Below, piece after piece: positions 44,834-55,164 of a stretch of 64,000 bases of DNA. Under the pieces are notes generated by a model that ran no database searches, was not told the origin of the DNA, and saw nothing but the letters and a program-made list of their open reading frames with translations. The stretch is from Diplodia intermedia (Eukaryota; Ascomycota; Dothideomycetes; Botryosphaeriales; Botryosphaeriaceae). Each line of letters opens with the position of its first letter. Position 1 is the stretch's first letter. Position numbers and translations under genes: made by a program. The stretch spans positions 186,001 through 250,000 of the forward strand of contig JAKEKT010000012.1 in the NCBI GenBank assembly GCA_021495925.1, in the 5' to 3' direction.

Positions 44834-47055
44834 ATGCCCACAGGACCCCAGGCCAACGCCGCGGAAGATCGGCCGATTCGACGGCGCGTCCGCACCGGGT
44901 GCCAGCGATGCCGCATTAGGCGACGGAAATGTTCGTCTTACCCTCTTCTTATCGATCTTAGCTATGTCTTTGCCGCTGTCGTCGCTGGTTGTTCTTTTGA
45001 ACAAGCTGACAACCGACAGGCGACGAACGCAAGCCTGTCTGCTCAAACTGCGCCGAACGCAGTTTCGAATGCCAGTACGGCTTACAGCTGCGCTTTCCTT
45101 CAACAACCACACACACTGCTCCACAAGTTGACACAACCTCGACAACAAGATACACGCAGATTAGGGTAAACCTCAGCCTTTCCCCTGGTGACGGGCATCC
45201 ATAACAGATCATTGACCTGTGTCAGTTTGTCGGCGATCCCGAAGACGGCACAGACTCGCGTCGATCCGACAGCGGCACCTTGCAACACATCTCAGGCGCG
45301 TCCCACACCCGGTCAGATAGCCAAGCATCCACACATAGTGGTTCATTGTCGACTGGAATTTTGCGTACACCGGAAAACTCCAGCCAAGACGTAATCAGCC
45401 ATCAGCAGCAGCAGCATCGTCACAATACCGATTTCACCAGCCCAATCTATCCGGATCCCTTCCAATTCCGCATATTCTCAGATTCCCAATACCATACGCT
45501 TCGTCCCACATCTGCCGGCCATCTAGAGGCAGGTAGCGCGGAGCATGGTGCTGTGCAAAGTCTCGTTTCGTTGGCAACTTCGGTCCAATCGCCTTTTATC
45601 TTCCAAGATGGCTCCGTGACCGACAACCAAGCAGTTTCTGCACATGAAGACGATTCCAATCAGCAAGATGCAGCTCTTACAGCCCCCACATCAATATCGA
45701 GCAGCGCTATCGCAAGCAATACGCTGTCTCAGCCCGCACCAACTTCCACGGATGAAATCACCGGAGAGCGTGGCCTTGAACTATTGCGATATTATCGCTA
45801 TCACGTAGCACCGTGGGTGAGTATCTCGGACCTTCATTTCTACGTAAACACTCCCTCTAACACCTTGCAGCTTGATATGCTTGATCTGAACCACCATCTC
45901 GGTCTTTATCTCCCAACCATCGGCGCTGAGTCCCCATCAATCATATACGCGATATATGCGCTATCGGCGCGCCATAGAGAACTCGCTTCCGGTGTACCGG
46001 AGATGGCCCAGTTTGAGAGTGAAAAATATTACAACATGTCCAAATGGGGAACCAAAGACATGTACGGCACGGAGACCTCGGACACACTAGAGGCTCGGAT
46101 GATCCGGCTCATTGTCGACCTGATCTCCGCCCCTCTCGCCAGCTGGACGTCAACGCTTGCGCAGACTGTCAACTCCTTGACACCTCTATACACATACGCT
46201 CTCACACCCGGATTGGCAGCGTCATTGTTTTGGTGTACCTTCCGATTCGACCTGGCCGCCGCCTTGGTCAACGAGTCTTACATGACTACAGATCTGGACA
46301 CTCTCGTCGCTCTCGGCAGACCATCGGATGGCATGTGCGGCGTCTTAGAGGACATTGAGCCTGACGACGATGCTGATCCTGCTTGTGTTGACCGGTACGC
46401 GCTACGTGCGCTCCTCCTGTGCGGCGAAGCCGTCCGCGTCCTCCAAGACCACCGCCAAAGAGAAGCCGGAGACGAGCGCCCCGGACAAGGGCGCCACCAG
46501 AATTACTTGGCGCAATGGCAGAACAAATGGACCGAGCTGTCGGCGTGGTACGCAAACCGGCGCAGATTCGTGAAACCCCTTCTCGAACTGTCATCGTCAT
46601 CATCATCGACGGGAGAGGGGACGGACGCCAGCGCGTTCCCGACCATCATCTTCAGCACGGCCGCGGCGACGCTCGCGAACCTGGTCTACCACACGGCCGC
46701 CATGATCCTCCTGGACTGCAAGCCCAAGACGCTGAAGATGCCCGGCCCGCACCACCATCACCACCACCACTCGCCGACGGCGTCGCCGCACTGGCACGCG
46801 CAGCGCACGTGCGCCATCGCGGTCGTCGGCAACAACGGCAACGGCAACGGCAACTGCAACTTTTTCTTGGAGAACGGCGGCTGGGACCTCTGCATGCTTG
46901 CGTGCGTGCTGCGCGCGGCGCGGAAGATGACGCATCGCGACCAGCAGGCGGCCGTGCTGGCGACGCTGGAGCTCGCGCGGGAGACGACGGGCTGGAAGAT
47001 CGACGGCGACGTGCGGAGTCTGCAGGAGTTCTGGCGGCTGGCGGAGCACTCGTGA
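44834..47055 (+). CDS. Zn2Cys6 transcription factor (Fungal_trans_2 type)
   Basis: Exons 44834-44930, 45020-45165, 45208-45816 and 45871-47055 give 678 residues. The zinc cluster (CQRCRIRRRK joined to CDERKPVCSNC and FECQYG) is split by the first intron, with Cys 23, 26, 33, 40, 43 and 50. It is followed by a Ser/Gln-rich linker and the ARCA/Fungal_trans_2-like region (LELLRYYRYHVAPW, LDMLDLNHHLGLYLPTIGAE, IIYAIYALSARHRELAS, ASLFWCTFRFDLAAALVNES, ending SLQEFWRLAEHS). The third intron is exactly 54 nt and has no in-frame stop, so its retention would simply add 18 residues. The first donor, GTTCGT, is weak. A run of seven His and a Gly/Asn repeat interrupt the C-terminal part. It is divergent from the secreted protein gene. 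Confidence 0.85.
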
Positions 47056-47220
47056 TGATTGATGTGCGTACAAGTTCTTTTCTGTTTTCTTTTTTTCCGT
47101 TGGAAAAGGGGGGTTATTTAAGGAAAAGGAAAAGGAGGAGGAGGAGGAAGAGGAAAAGAAAGCTTTTGTTAGAGCGCGACGGCGGCGGTGGCGGGGCAGC
47201 CGCCCCCTCCCCCCCCCCTT
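47056..47220. other. Short convergent intergenic region with purine tract
   Basis: 165 nt between two stop codons, with a G/A-rich tract at about 47103-47165. Transcripts of the two regulators may overlap here. Confidence 0.5.
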
Positions 47221-47608
47221 TCAGCGGGTGGTGGTCCGATAGCCCCAAGCCTCCTCCAGATCGCGGATGCGCCAGTACATGCCCCAGCCGGTGCGGGCCT
47301 CGATGTTGCGGATCAGGTCGATGACGGCGGCGTGCTCGGAGCGGTGGCCGAGCATGCGGCCGGCGATCCACAGCGGCTGGCACGCGTTGTTCAGGCAGCC
47401 CTCGTGCGGGTTGGACAGCGAGATGCCGCACACGCGCCGCGCGTGCCACAGCGGGTTGTGGACGGGCAGCGGGGCCAGCTTCAGGTCGCTGCTACCGCTG
47501 CTGCTCTTGGGCGGCATCGAGGTCAGCAGCAGGATGCACGCCGTGTGGTACAGCTGGTTGGAGCTGATGGCGGCCCAGTGGACGAAGAGGATCTCGGGGA
47601 ACGGCGGC

Positions 47609-47659
<51 letters not shown>

Positions 47660-49915
47660 TTGTCATTTTTGCTCCTGTCGTCGTCGTCGTCGTCGTTTTC
47701 TTCTTCCCCTCCTCCTTCTCCCTCCTTCCTCGATCGTCGTCGTCGTTTCCCTCCACCACCACCACCAGCCCCCCTCCCGACGGTCCGCGCCGGCAGCAGC
47801 TCGGCGGGCCGCTCGTCGAGCCAGCGCGCCAGCTCGCGCCAGAGGCGGGCCCAGCGCCGGGCGTAGGCGGCGCCGGTGCAGCCGTTGTCGACGCCCAGCT
47901 CGGCGCGCTTGGTGCGGTCGGCCAGCAGCTCGCACACGCGCGAGCACAGGTAGACGGCGTAGTTGGCGTGCATGTCCGGGCTGCGGCGGGAGGCGAAGAG
48001 GGCGTGGACGGCGTCGGTTTTGTCGGTGTCGTTGTCGTTGTTGTCGTTGTCGTTGTCGTCGTTGTCGTTGGCCGAGGTCGGGTTTGTGTTTGTGTTTGTG
48101 TTTGTGTTTGTGTTCGAGGGTGATGATGATGGTGGTGAGTGGATGCTTGCGGGAACCCATTTGTGGAGGGCGAGGAGGGTGCTTTCGGTGCCGTCGGAGA
48201 TGAGGGCGCCGCAGAGGTCTGTTGAGTAGGTGGGATGTTTGTTGTTGATTAGTCAGTCAGTTAATACGAAGTTGGTTGGGGGTTGTTTTTTTCTTTCTCT
48301 ATCTATTTAAGGCATAGATGGATTTACAAATGCTACTTTTAGAGGAAATGTAGAGGAGGAGGAGAAGAGGGGGGAAAAAGAAAAAAAAAAAACTGACCCA
48401 TGCGCGTGTAGCACCAAAACACGGCCTGCATCAGGCCGCCGCTGAAGCCGTTGACGTCGAACGAGTCGAACAGGGTGGCGCAGCCCTCGAGGTGCCGGCG
48501 CCAGTCCTGCGGGCTGGCCGACATCATCTCCAGGCAGCAGAGGATGACGCAGCAGGGGAGGATGTGCGGCGAGCGCTCGGGCAGCCTGGGCGTCAGCAGC
48601 CGGATGGCTTCTTGGTAGAGTTCAAGGGACTCGAAGGAGTTTGAAGTGGAGGTCGAGGTCGAGGTCGAGGAGGCTGTGGCCGGGTAGATGTGCTGCTTGC
48701 TGTTGCTGCTGTTGCTGATTTTGCTTCTGCTGCTTCTGCTGCCTCCTCCTCCTCCTCCCCCGCCGCTGTTGAGCCGTTCCATCTGACGGGCTGAGAGGGC
48801 GAGGATGGCGTAGAGGAGGGGCGGCTGGGTTTGCGCGAGCGCGGGCACGGTGATGCCGAAGTGTCGGGATGTGTCGAACATGTCGAGCTGGTTGGGGGAG
48901 AATGGATGTTTTAGTGAGTGAGTGAGGACTACTGCTATAGTTGTTTGTGTAAAGGGGCAAGCCTCATTGGTTGGAGCGTGTTCTGTGCATATGAGACGTC
49001 TCCTTCAAGGTTTTGAGGGGGGAATTTTTCCAGATAGGAGTGCTTTGAGACCTTGGTTTAGAGTAAGATGCAAATTGCTCGCCCTCTGCGTATAAACTCT
49101 CTGCTCAAACATGTATTGCAATCAAGGAAATGGTGCGAGAACGACTGAGTGCGTAAAGAAAGAGAACTCACCCAAGGAGCCACTTTGGCGAGGTAGTTCT
49201 TGAGATACTCGATCCTCTTGCGCGTGCCTAGGATCTGCTTCATCTGATTGCGGCCCGAGGATGAGGACGACAATGAGGAGCCGCCAACTTCTCCACCCGC
49301 TCCTCCTCCTCCACCATCGATAATCTCGTCCGCGTACCTGCCACCACCCGCTGCCACCGGGCTCGGCGCTCGCGTGGGTTGAGTCGATTGCGCAGTGTTG
49401 AAGAGGAGGCTGCGCAGCTCCTCTTGCGAGGCCACGAACATGGGGTTGCAGTTGTAGTCGTCCGGGCTGGTGGGCAGCAGCGTCCTGGCGTCACCCTGGC
49501 ACCGTGCGTGGGCCCCGCCGGGCGACGACACGAGAAGAGGGTCCATCAGCAGTTCCGGGGAGAAGCCGGAGATGGAGGATGCGGAGTAGTCTGCTACTGC
49601 TGGTGCTGATGGGGGTCGTGCTTCGGAGACCATGGTGGTAGAGTGTGGGGCCTGTGTGAAGGCGGTGTTGTTGTGGCTTTCTTCATGGTTGTAGGTTGAT
49701 GGAGACGCGGTGTGCAGGTGGAGATGCGACGGCGGCGAAAACATGTGCCTATTGAGGATGTTGTTGTCGCCGTCGCCTCCGAGTGCGGATATTTGATGAT
49801 GGCCATTTCTTCGTCCGGCTTCGCCGTGGGTAGCAACGTCGTCCAGTCTTCTCCGCTTGCCAGTGTTCGCCGATGGCGATGGCCGGCGGCGCCTAGATTC
49901 AAGTTGCTCGGGCAT
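47221..49915 (-). CDS. Fungal_trans_2-type regulator lacking a zinc cluster
   Basis: Exons 49915-49172, 48887-48398 and 48218-47221 (introns 284 and 179 nt) encode 743 residues. The regulatory domain parallels the neighbour at 44834: IEYLKNYLAKVAPW, LDMFDTSRHFGITVPALAQ, LLYAILALSARQMERL, LMQAVFWCYTRMDLCGALIS, and a final YWRIRDLEEAWGY. The N-terminal 240 residues have Arg-rich (SRRRRPSPS, GKRRRLDD) and Ser-rich parts but no Cys pairs, and I find no zinc-cluster exon upstream to 50.2 kb. It is therefore either a regulator without its own DNA-binding domain, acting through a partner, or a mis-modelled 5' end. Low-complexity insertions are extreme: a run of about 16 Asn, Asn-Thr and Asp-Asn repeats and a Gly run. 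Confidence 0.75.
47611..47657. repeat. (GTT)n trinucleotide repeat coding for poly-Asn on the minus strand
   Basis: About 15-16 units, in frame inside the regulator. Length variation would change the protein without a frameshift. Confidence 0.9.
48082..48114. repeat. (TTTGTG)n hexanucleotide repeat
   Basis: About five copies, coding for alternating Asn-Thr on the minus strand. A GTC/GTT repeat coding for Asp/Asn adjoins it at about 48020-48070. Confidence 0.85.
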
Positions 49916-50222
49916 GACAGGTGCAGGTCAACTCGTGATCACGAAACGCAGATTGAGGACGTTGGGGTAACGATTCATGTCTCTATTGGGGAGGTCTTGG
50001 GGAAATCCCCGCGAATCGATCCTCGGCTGTGCTGCGATTGTCGTGGCCGCTCCCCATTCCTCCCTTTCCCCTCGCGTCTGACTCGCCGCCATTGGTCTGC
50101 CTCCTCAGTCCCGTTGCTACTGTAGTCTGCCAGCCCTCCCCACGTCCGATCACCATGCCTCTCGCGTAGACGATGTCGAGTTCCTCGAAACTTCCTGTTC
50201 AGGCTAGTATTAGCTGCTTGCT
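49916..50222. other. Probable 5' UTR/promoter of the zinc-cluster-less regulator
   Basis: About 300 nt with no Cys-coding exon that could supply a zinc cluster. The minus frame through it is Arg/Gly-rich and looks non-coding. Confidence 0.4.
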
Positions 50223-50549
50223 TCATGCGTGACTGTGTGATCTTCTGCCGGTACTACCCACCGAATGTATGCTCTTCGAATCTCCATCTGGCGTGGCCAC
50301 GAGGTTCTCGGTGGATCTGTTGCTCCGCTTCGAAATGTCCGATCTAGTGGATCCGCTGCTGCCGCTGCGACTGCGCATCGTCGCCGTCTGCCGCTGCACG
50401 CCGTCGCACAGCCTGCGCAAGCTCGACCTGATGGAGCTCCGTCGTCGCCGTTGCACGAGTAGTGCTACTTCGCCGCTGTCGGTGTTGGACGCCTCGTTCG
50501 TATCGCCCTTGTTGCCGAATCCGCCAAACGCGATGCTGTTCCGGACCAT
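50223..50549 (-). CDS. Possible small Ser/Arg-rich protein (108 aa)
   Basis: An uninterrupted frame with its ATG at 50549 in good context (ACAAAATGG). The product starts MVRNSIAFGGFGNKG, has a basic stretch (VQRRRRSSIRSSLRRLCDGV) and a Ser/Arg/Asp-rich tail (SRSGSSGSTRSDISKRSNRS), as in many short disordered fungal proteins. A GTGGGT donor at the end of the frame could lead to a further exon that I could not define. No domain, leader or membrane segment is seen. It precedes the regulator at 47221-49915 on the same strand and might instead be part of a long leader. Confidence 0.4.
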   Translation of the reverse strand: MVRNSIAFGGFGNKGDTNEASNTDSGEVALLVQRRRRSSIRSSLRRLCDGVQRQTATMRSRSGSSGSTRSDISKRSNRSTENLVATPDGDSKSIHSVGSTGRRSHSHA

Positions 50550-51789
50550 TTTGTCGTCTCTTTTCTGCTCGTTCCGTCCTTGTTGTGTCCCTTGATGTTG
50601 GCTCAGGGTCGCGGCGGCCTTTTCCTCTTTTCAGCCTTCTCCGATCACTGCCATCCTGGGCTCGCTCCTGGGGAGGGCCCCCGTCGTGGTGACATGTACT
50701 GTTTCGAGAACGCGTCTGCCGTGTCCACTCCACAGCCAATGTTCTTCCTCCTCTCTTGATTCGAGTCTCAAGCCCGCACATGGCGAGCCCCTGAGGCTTT
50801 CGATCAAAAAAGAGTACGGGTCTGCCTCCGGCGACTGATTGTTGCGCCACGCGAACAAGACGTGAAAGCTTCCCGAGTCAGACTGCGACATTGCCACCGG
50901 TGGTGTCTCCATCATCGCCATGCAGAGGCAGCATCTCCACCAGAAAAGTGACCTTAATTCCATACAAGCAACCTGTGGGCTTGGCGGGCCTAATCCCTTC
51001 AGATACATGGCGCATATTCTATACCTCACAAACATCGAAAAGTATATCGCCGGGAGTACTGCGGAACGCTCGTATTCCGACGACGTGCCAGTGTCACGTA
51101 CAATGAAGCTCCTACACGCCACAGACTCGAAATGAGATAGGGGAACGCCTGGCGCGCGGGCCTACCTTGTAACACCACCGCAGCCCTGCTTTACATGAAA
51201 CCTCCTAGACTCCACAACAACTCCATCCGTTCATTTTGAGCCTCTCCGCCTTCTTCCTGCCCGCATTTCTGCCATAAGCAAACGCCTTGTGGTTGGATCA
51301 GTCTAGAGGCAATCAACGGCAGTGTCGGCGCGGCGCGGGCGACGACGCCCCCTTGTCACACGCATGCGTGCCTGACGGTGATTCGAGGCCGTTCGATCCC
51401 ATCTCTAGACCAACACGTAGCTAGCCCCATCAATTGCCCCATGGGCGGCCCGGCGGGTGTATATTTCCGTAGGGCGGCCTTGACGATGATGATGGTCTCG
51501 GGTTTCACAACTCACGGATCGCCGTGGCGCTCGGGACCTTGAGCAAGCTTCAAACATTCCCAAACCCGGTCGCGAATCATCTCTAGAACCCCAGCGGTCG
51601 ACTAAGAAAGCCCTATATAAACGTCCGTCGGCCAAGCAGTCTTGTGTTTCCCCCAGCTCCAACCAGCCCAACCGCAAACAAAACAACACCGTCTCTCGCT
51701 TTCTACCTACCACCGTCCTTCGTTTCAAACAAAAAACCAACTCTTACCGACTACTCAAGACAATCCCGAAAACGACACAAATCGCCATC
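50550..51789. other. Intergenic region
   Basis: Contains the TATA box of the small secreted protein gene at 51614-51621. The minus frame at 50631-51122 has an even composition but no domain or good start, and I do not call it. Confidence 0.45.
51614..51621 (+). promoter_or_regulatory. TATA box of the small secreted protein gene
   Basis: TATATAAA about 170 nt upstream of the ATG at 51790, followed by an A/C-rich leader typical of strongly expressed fungal genes. Confidence 0.55.
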
Positions 51790-52296
51790 ATGCGCTTCAC
51801 CACCTTCGCCGCCACCGCGCTCGCCGCGACCGCCGCCACCGTCTCGGCGACGCTCGACCCGTGCACGACCAACACCAAGGGCAAGGTGCCGCAGAACATC
51901 AGCTGCTCGGCGGCCGAGGAGTCGTCCGACATCCAGGCGGCCGAGTGCTCGCACAACACGCGCGTCAGCGGCACCCAGACCTTCGCCGTCTGGACCCGCA
52001 CCAAGACCAACTCCAACGGCCTCTCCTACGGCACCTGCAAGGCCTACACCTGCACCGCCCCCACCTCCGGCGAGCTCACCGCCGACGCCGACGGCTGGAC
52101 CTTCTTCTGGAAGTGAGTGGCTTTTTTTCTCTCTCTCCTCATTGGGCATTGTTGACTGACTTGTCTTTCTTTTCGTAGCGACAACGGTTCGTCCTCTGGC
52201 GACGGCACCGGCTGCATCAGGGACCCCAACACCACCGAGTGTGGCTGCGAGAACTCCTCCGGCGAGTTCATCGTTGGCAGCGACTCTTGCGTTTAG
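51790..52296 (+). CDS. Small secreted cysteine-rich protein (146 aa)
   Basis: Two exons, 51790-52112 and 52179-52296 (66-nt intron, GTGAGT...TAG, phase 2). The N-terminus is a clear signal peptide (MRFTTFAATALAATAATVSA), with predicted cleavage before TLDPC. The mature part of about 126 residues has nine Cys, several in CX4C or CGC-like spacing (GTCKAYTC, TECGCEN), and ends in SCV. It is a candidate secreted effector-like or surface protein, but I recognise no named family. The ATG is in good context (CATCATGCG), and a TATA box and unstructured leader lie upstream, suggesting inducible, strong expression. The odd Cys number leaves one unpaired or allows a dimer. Confidence 0.82.
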
Positions 52297-52808
52297 AGCA
52301 AGACGCAATGTCGTCTGCTCTTTCCTCCTGAATGCCGAGCATTCTGTAGAGGGATATGGTCATCTTGGTTTCTTGTTCAACTGTATGATACTTTTTTTTT
52401 CGGGAGCAAAGGGATAGGAGGGGGGCATTTACGAGAAAAGAAAAAAGGCCGGTTACGGGACTTTGACAACAAAAAAGCTGGGCTTGCACGAACAAATCAG
52501 GAATTTAGGATAACAAATGCCAAGTTTCAATGATGCGTAAACCACATTTAGTGAAGGGTGTCTCTCCCTCTATCCCACTCTGCTGTTTCTATCAGCGAGG
52601 AGAATCAAGTACGAAAACAAGACGCCTACGCCGTACTACACACACGCAATAGTACACACCGACTCCCCCCCAATTTCCATAGTCCTCCAAAAGAAAGAGA
52701 AAAAAAAAATCCGTAAACGAATCCAAAGTCTATCCCCATGTTTGAATCTTGCATCTCCTGCTCACCGACGGAAAGAAAACGTTGCGATGTGCTCTCTTCA
52801 ACCGCCCA
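52297..52808. other. Convergent intergenic region
   Basis: 3' flanks of the secreted protein gene and the type II membrane protein gene, with short T and A runs. No gene is seen. Confidence 0.5.
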
Positions 52809-54632
52809 TCAGTCATCCTTGTCGAACCACCTCCCCCAACTGCTTCCCTTCCGCCTCTCGGCGCCGGCGAACTTGCTCTCCTCCTCCTCCCACACCAGCC
52901 GCTCCATGCGCCTGCGCGCCGAGAACGCGCGCGCGAACCGCCACGCCTCGGCGTCGGCAATGTTCCACGCCTCGACCGCCTCCTTGACGCGGACCATGTC
53001 GCGGACCTTGCTCTTGATGGCGTCGCGCGCCTTGCGCAGCAGCTCGCGCTCGCGGCCGAGCTCCTGCTCCGTGGGGACCGGCCCGTCGGGCTTGGGCGGC
53101 GGCGGCCGGCGCTCGGGGCCGGGCACCGGCGTCTCCGACTTGCCGTCGTCCGGCGGCGAGTTGGGCAGGTTGAAGCCGAAGATCCAGTTGAGGTCCTTTT
53201 GCGACTCGCGCTCCGCCGTGAGCCAGAGCGACCGGTGCGCGTTGCGCTCCGCGGCGACCGTGTCCTTGAAGTGCGTGATGCGCATCGACGCGCTCTTGCC
53301 CGAGCCGAGGAGCTCCTTGGTGGCCGACGTGAGCCAGAGGTTGCGTTCTTTGACTTCGCGGCGGAGGAAGCGCGCGTCGAGAGTGTCGCGCTGGTGGTTG
53401 AGCGAGAGGAAGGTGTAGGGGTGCGGGACGGTGCCGATGTTGAAGAGTGTGCTGTGGTTGCGGTACGTGGGCAGAAGCGTGACCTTCATCGGCGTCGAGG
53501 CGATGCAGGGCTTGTAGTTGCGGTTAGGCGGATGGGTGGCTGGCATGGGCGATTCGGAACACTGCGTCAGGTTGCGGGCGATGTCGATGGCTTCCTCGGT
53601 GAGGGCGGTCATGTGCGCCGGGACGGGCTTGACGACTACCACGCCCTCCTCGAAGGTGTTCTGCCATGTGTTGTGGAGGTGCGCGTTCATCAGCTGCGCC
53701 AAAGCCTTGAGACCCTCGGCGTTTGCCTTGTCCCCAAGCTTCTGTTCAACGTCTTTGTATTTTTCCTTGATGGTTACGCGGTCGTAGAAGGCGATGGCAT
53801 CACCCTGCTTTTCTACACTCCACATGTCTTGGGGAATTGCATCGACGATGTCCGAAGCCTTCTTCAACTTCACAGGATCGTTCAGAGCGGCTTTGGCTGC
53901 AGCATTGATCGCATCTTTCTCTCCAACGAACAGACCGTTCCGGAGAGGCTCGTAACGTGTGAGCTTAGGGTATTCTCCACGCCGAAGCATAACAAGGAAG
54001 GGATCGTCGTAAGGAGCCATGGGGAGAGTGAGCCAGTTGGCCATGATGCCCGAACCCATGTTTCCCCATGCCAGCCAACGGGCAACTTCAGTCTCCAGAC
54101 TCAGTAGCTTCGATTCCTTGAGGTTGGCAAGCTGTAGGGTCTTGTATAGAGGGTTGTTCATGGCCTCGCCGCGACCCAAAACCACGGGCTTGAAGCCCTT
54201 GGCCCACCAAGCGCGGCGCCACTGCAGGAGCAGCTGCTCTTCAGCCTCCCGAATGACGGGGTTCTGCTTCACATCTCCATCATAGAATGTATAGATGGGC
54301 TGGCGAGGCCTCAGAGGCGGCAGAACGGCCCTGTTCTCGTCCAGGGTAATGGAAGATGAAAAGGGATTCTGCCATTTCCAGTCACTGAACCATGTTGTCT
54401 CGCCGCTGGAGCTGTTGGCTTGGACGGGTGGCTTGTGCGCCGTGGGCGCAAACGGGTTGTACGAGTTCGGCAGAGATGGCAGGTTGGGATTCTTGATCTT
54501 CTCGGAGACCTCGTGATAGGTGGGTACGTGATCGATATTGGTTGGCGAGCCGAAGAGCATCAGGCTTATCAGAAAGAAGACAACGATGGCAAGCACCACC
54601 TTGTAGCGGGGAGGAATAGAGATGCGGGCCAT
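52809..54632 (-). CDS. Type II membrane protein of unknown function (607 aa)
   Basis: Single exon with its ATG at 54632. A short basic N-terminus (MARISIPPRYK) precedes one hydrophobic segment (VVLAIVVFFLISLMLFG), giving a signal-anchor as in Golgi or ER lumenal proteins. The lumenal part is well conserved in style: QPIYTFYDGD, EEQLLLQWRRAWWAKGFKPVVLGRGEAMNNPLYK, RWLAWGNMGSGIMANWLTLP, a lone NLTQCSES site and NHQRDTLDARFLRREVKERN. The sequence around WWAKGFKPVVL resembles features of sugar-transfer related proteins, but I cannot name a family with confidence. The C-terminus is Pro-rich, then highly charged with a coiled-coil propensity. The gene is divergent from LYS2. Confidence 0.8.
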   Translation of the reverse strand: MARISIPPRYKVVLAIVVFFLISLMLFGSPTNIDHVPTYHEVSEKIKNPNLPSLPNSYNPFAPTAHKPPVQANSSSGETTWFSDWKWQNPFSSSITLDENRAVLPPLRPRQPIYTFYDGDVKQNPVIREAEEQLLLQWRRAWWAKGFKPVVLGRGEAMNNPLYKTLQLANLKESKLLSLETEVARWLAWGNMGSGIMANWLTLPMAPYDDPFLVMLRRGEYPKLTRYEPLRNGLFVGEKDAINAAAKAALNDPVKLKKASDIVDAIPQDMWSVEKQGDAIAFYDRVTIKEKYKDVEQKLGDKANAEGLKALAQLMNAHLHNTWQNTFEEGVVVVKPVPAHMTALTEEAIDIARNLTQCSESPMPATHPPNRNYKPCIASTPMKVTLLPTYRNHSTLFNIGTVPHPYTFLSLNHQRDTLDARFLRREVKERNLWLTSATKELLGSGKSASMRITHFKDTVAAERNAHRSLWLTAERESQKDLNWIFGFNLPNSPPDDGKSETPVPGPERRPPPPKPDGPVPTEQELGRERELLRKARDAIKSKVRDMVRVKEAVEAWNIADAEAWRFARAFSARRRMERLVWEEEESKFAGAERRKGSSWGRWFDKDD

Positions 54633-55164
54633 TGTGGAGCGGGGTATGATCGACGGTTAGAGCGACATTCGGAGGGATGGAATGGATACGAGGTCTCGCG
54701 GCCCCTATACACAGGGCGGGAGCAAGGAACGGTCTGGGGACGGCGATTGAAGGAGCGACGGCGGGAGCGAATGGCGCGATGTGGGTGGAATCGAGCCGGA
54801 CGAGTGGAGCGCTCGGAGTGAGCACGCCAGGAGAGGACAGCAGGCGTGGTGAAGGTTGCTGGAGGCGGCACGCCTGGGGAGAGTTGGTGTTGCGCGTCCT
54901 GTGGCCGGCGCGCGCGAATCAGCGTGATGATGTACGGAGAAGCCCTGCCAAGACCGTCTGCGGCGCCACTGCAAGGGCCCCGCCCACCGCCGGCTTCGGA
55001 CGTCATTCCCCAGGTTTTTCTGCGCCCGCCGACCGATTGCTGTTGACTCATGCCGCTGCTGCAGCCCACCTCATCCCACCTGCAAACAGCCGGCCATTTT
55101 TCACCACCGCCTTCCTTCTCATTCCTTTGCCTTTCCCTCCTCCCGGTCCCTTCCTGCAGCAGCA
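54633..55164. promoter_or_regulatory. Divergent promoter of the membrane protein gene and LYS2
   Basis: A 532-nt region between two start codons. I did not see a convincing TATA box or a clear general amino-acid control site (TGACTCA occurs once, in the stretch ttgactcatgcc at about 55025). Confidence 0.4.

Noticed and set aside
50631..51122. 163-codon minus-strand frame with fairly even composition
   Set aside because: No good start context, domain or splice partners. It could be leader sequence of the downstream small ORF.
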